A program made the translations under genes and the position numbers. Positions 12,545-14,940 of a stretch of DNA of 14,940 bases are shown here, one piece after another. Source of the stretch: Oscillospiraceae bacterium. GTDB lineage: Bacteria > Bacillota > Clostridia > Oscillospirales > Acutalibacteraceae. Location of the stretch: contig SVOX01000023.1 in the NCBI GenBank assembly GCA_015066165.1, forward strand, positions 1 to 14,940. The letters are read 5' to 3'. The notes under the pieces were generated by a model. That model made no database searches. It was given only the letters and a program-made list of their open reading frames with translations, and was not told the origin of the DNA. The first letter of the stretch is position 1. Each line of letters begins with the position of its first letter.

Positions 12545-14940
12545 TTGGCTACCCCCCGTTTTTTAGATGTATTTGCGGAATGTGTTGATAGTGAATTGGC
12601 GGCTGTTTTAGATAAGGCATTGCTTTCTAAATGCAACCTTCAAATTGAAGAAAGAAAACTTGATATCAATATTGAGAGCGAAAATTACATAACAAACGAA
12701 AACAAAATAAAACTTAATATATCGCTTAAACTTGCGTTGCAATTAAACAGTTGCAACGTTGATTTCACTTTTTCGGGTAGTGCTTTTTGTATAGAAGCGT
12801 GCAGCGATATTGCCGAAGAGTTGAAACTTAAAAACCCCGCAGTTAACGAATATCTTGGCGGGGCAGAGTATGAACTTTATGAAGATAGAGTTGTAATTAC
12901 TTTAAAGCACGGCGGTTATGAAAAGATTTTAGAGAGCGGTTTCACAAAGAATTTCTTTATTGTTACTGAAAACCGCTTTGGTAAAGGTTTTGATGTTGAA
13001 TTTATTGGTCAACTTGAAGATGTGGAGATGGAATTGCCACCACCCGAAGAACCGCAGTTCACACCCCGAAAAACCGAAACTGCAAAACAAAAGGAAAGCA
13101 AAAAAATATCTTTCGAAAAGCGTGAAGATAAACCTAAAAACGGAATAGTTTATTTGGATAACCCCAAGCAGTTTTACGGTAGGCGCTCCGATTTTTCTGA
13201 CCTTAAATCTATGATTTCGGTATCACCAGAAGATAACGAAATTTGTTGTTGGGGCGAAGTTTTCCAAAAAGAAGTAAGAACAATTAACACAAAGCGTGGA
13301 GAAAGTAATATTGTTTCTTTCTCTTTTTCGGATTACACAAACTCTATAAACTGTTCAATGTTTATGGACCCTAAAAAAATGGATACCATAAGTGAAGTAA
13401 AAGACGGTAATTTTTTGCTTATTCGTGGTTTTTACGAGTTTGACAACTACAAAAAAGACTTTATTTTAAAGCCGAATGCTATGGCTGTTTTACAAAGTTA
13501 CACCGAAACGGATGATTATGAAGGCGAAAAACGTATAGAACTTCACTGCCATACCAATATGTCCGAAAAAGATGCCGTTTGCTCGGCTGAAAGCATAATT
13601 GAACAGGCGTTTAAATGGGGGCACAAAGCGGTCGCCATTACCGACCACGGCGTTGTACAGGCATATCCTGCTGCGGCAGGTGCCGTTAAAAAAATACGCA
13701 AAAACGGTGGCGATTTTAAAATCATTTACGGTATGGAGGGCTATTTTGTCGATGATACCGATAGTGATATAAGTGAAATGACCGCCAAGCAAATAAAGCG
13801 TTACCACCAAATTATTTTGGTTAAAAATTTGGTGGGACTTAAAAACCTTTACAAACTTGTATCTGATGCGCACATAAATAATTTCAAAGGCAGACCTTTG
13901 ACTTTAAAGAGTAAACTTAATGAACTGCGTGAAGGACTTATAATTGGTTCGGCTTGTGAAGCGGGTGAACTTTTTCAGGCAATTCTCAATAACCGTCCCG
14001 AAGAAGAATTACTTCGCATTGCCGATTATTATGATTATCTTGAAATTCAACCGCTTGGCAACAATGACTTTATGGTGAGAGAATCAACATTGCCCGATAA
14101 AAAGGATAAAAAGGGTAATGTTATACCAAACCGTTTCCGCCATATAACAAGCGTTGAAGTTTTGAAAGATTTTAACCGCAAAATAGTAGAAATTGCCGAT
14201 AAATTGGGCAAACCTGTTGTGGCTACAGGTGACGTTCACTTCCTTAAAAAGAGTGATGAAATAATCAGAAAAATTCTTATGGCAGGTCAAGGTTACGAAG
14301 CAGAAGATTTTGACTATCAAGCACCGCTTTATTTTAAAACAACTAAAGAAATGTTGGATGATTTTTCATACTTTGGTGATAGGGCTAAAGAATTTGTAAT
14401 TGATAATCCGCAAAAAATTGCCGAAATGGTAAGTGATGACGTTATTCCTGTGCCTGAAGGCAATTATCCCCCTGTTATTGAGGGCTCGGACGAATTACTC
14501 CGTCAGATTTGTTGGGATAATGCACATAAAAAATACGGCGAAAACGTACCCGAAATTGTTGAAAAGCGTTTGGAAAAAGAACTTAATTCAATTATCTCTA
14601 ACGGCTTCTCAATAATGTATATTTCGGCGCAAAAGTTGGTGGCATACAGCGAAGAAAACGGATACCTTGTGGGTTCTCGTGGTTCGGTTGGTTCGTCATT
14701 TGTTGCTACAATGGCAGGTATTTCCGAAGTTAACCCCTTGGCGCCGCACTACGTTTGTCCTAACTGTCAGTATAGTGAATTCTTTACAAAGGGTGAAGTG
14801 GGCTCCGGCTTTGACTTGCCTCAAAAGAATTGTCCGCACTGCAACACTCCGCTTAACCGCGATGGACACGATATTCCTTTTGAAACATTTTTAGGGTTCA
14901 AGGGCGACAAGGTGCCTGATATTGACCTTAACTTTTCGGA
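12545..14940 (+). CDS. polC: DNA polymerase III alpha subunit, PolC type, lacking the exonuclease insert (3' end outside window)
   Basis: This is the replicative polymerase of low-GC Gram-positives. The frame is open for 798 codons to the right edge. Order of parts: an N-terminal domain (about 1-160), a charged proline/lysine linker (162-200), an OB fold (about 230-310), PHP part 1 (330-404), PHP part 2 (420-570), and a polymerase region with GSRGSVGSS, a four-cysteine zinc site (C738, C741, C763, C766) and the first catalytic aspartates in PDIDLNF (D792, D794). PolC normally carries a DEDDh proofreading domain of roughly 160-180 residues between the PHP parts. Here only about 15 residues (405-419) join them. 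PHP ligands look complete: H334, H336, D343, H368, E398, H443, C471, D563, H565. The start is the TTG at 12545, 9 bp after GGAG (12532-12535); the first in-frame ATG falls only at codon 162. The last gene seen of the pyrH operon. Confidence 0.95.
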   Translation, partial: MATPRFLDVFAECVDSELAAVLDKALLSKCNLQIEERKLDINIESENYITNENKIKLNISLKLALQLNSCNVDFTFSGSAFCIEACSDIAEELKLKNPAVNEYLGGAEYELYEDRVVITLKHGGYEKILESGFTKNFFIVTENRFGKGFDVEFIGQLEDVEMELPPPEEPQFTPRKTETAKQKESKKISFEKREDKPKNGIVYLDNPKQFYGRRSDFSDLKSMISVSPEDNEICCWGEVFQKEVRTINTKRGESNIVSFSFSDYTNSINCSMFMDPKKMDTISEVKDGNFLLIRGFYEFDNYKKDFILKPNAMAVLQSYTETDDYEGEKRIELHCHTNMSEKDAVCSAESIIEQAFKWGHKAVAITDHGVVQAYPAAAGAVKKIRKNGGDFKIIYGMEGYFVDDTDSDISEMTAKQIKRYHQIILVKNLVGLKNLYKLVSDAHINNFKGRPLTLKSKLNELREGLIIGSACEAGELFQAILNNRPEEELLRIADYYDYLEIQPLGNNDFMVRESTLPDKKDKKGNVIPNRFRHITSVEVLKDFNRKIVEIADKLGKPVVATGDVHFLKKSDEIIRKILMAGQGYEAEDFDYQAPLYFKTTKEMLDDFSYFGDRAKEFVIDNPQKIAEMVSDDVIPVPEGNYPPVIEGSDELLRQICWDNAHKKYGENVPEIVEKRLEKELNSIISNGFSIMYISAQKLVAYSEENGYLVGSRGSVGSSFVATMAGISEVNPLAPHYVCPNCQYSEFFTKGEVGSGFDLPQKNCPHCNTPLNRDGHDIPFETFLGFKGDKVPDIDLNFS

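Noticed and set aside
13739..13804. A frameshift or pseudogene as the cause of the missing PolC exonuclease
   Set aside because: The frame is open on both sides without stops, both PHP halves keep their conserved residues, and the joining segment is ordinary coding sequence, so a clean domain absence fits better than decay.
13490..13873. A 127-codon minus-strand ORF opposite the PolC PHP domain
   Set aside because: Lies wholly antisense to strongly conserved PolC codons, with no recognisable motif and no promoter or ribosome-binding site of its own.
1..14940. CRISPR arrays, insertion sequences, tRNA/rRNA genes, prophage or defence genes
   Set aside because: Reading both strands, I saw no regularly spaced repeats, transposase motifs, cloverleaf-like segments or defence-family proteins. 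Nearly all sequence is accounted for by housekeeping genes.

Overview
The window reads as a chromosomal, housekeeping segment of an AT-rich, spore-forming member of the Clostridia (Bacillota). The evidence is a PolC-type replicative polymerase, the C-terminal end of the spore germination protein YpeB, the MEP isoprenoid genes dxr and ispG, and the order pyrH-frr-uppS-cdsA-dxr-rseP-ispG-polC, which is widely conserved in Clostridia. The segment may come from the Oscillospiraceae/Ruminococcaceae side of the class. That placement is an inference from overall flavour, not from a marker gene.

Layout. (1) Positions 3-767: the 3' end of ypeB, running in from the left edge. (2) 768-945: a promoter, a short leader with mutually exclusive hairpins, and a strong intrinsic terminator, all in front of (3) 946-3907: a same-strand cluster encoding a beta-CASP metallo-beta-lactamase-fold nuclease, a LOG-family nucleotide hydrolase and a NIF3-like protein. 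(4) 3908-3943: a perfect bidirectional terminator between converging units. (5) 3942-6184, minus strand: an overlapping operon transcribed pduL -> hemW -> histidine phosphatase. (6) 6185-6325: a divergent promoter region. (7) 6326-14940: the long plus-strand operon pyrH, frr, uppS, cdsA, dxr, rseP, ispG, polC, in which polC runs off the right edge. All gaps inside this operon are short. The only structured ones are a weak hairpin after frr, an inverted repeat between uppS and cdsA, and a tandem 7-bp repeat between dxr and rseP.

The long operon links UMP phosphorylation, ribosome recycling, undecaprenyl-PP synthesis, CDP-diacylglycerol synthesis, two MEP-pathway steps feeding UppS, a regulated membrane protease and the replicative polymerase. 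In effect it is an envelope, isoprenoid and growth operon. The minus-strand operon combines a phosphotransacylase (energy metabolism), a heme chaperone and a phosphatase.

The most notable observation is in polC. The 3'-5' proofreading exonuclease (DEDDh) domain normally inserted inside the PHP domain of PolC is absent. The two PHP halves are joined by about 15 residues in an intact reading frame, and every PHP metal-ligand position I can recognise is filled. No CRISPR array, insertion sequence, tRNA, rRNA, phage gene or defence system is visible.
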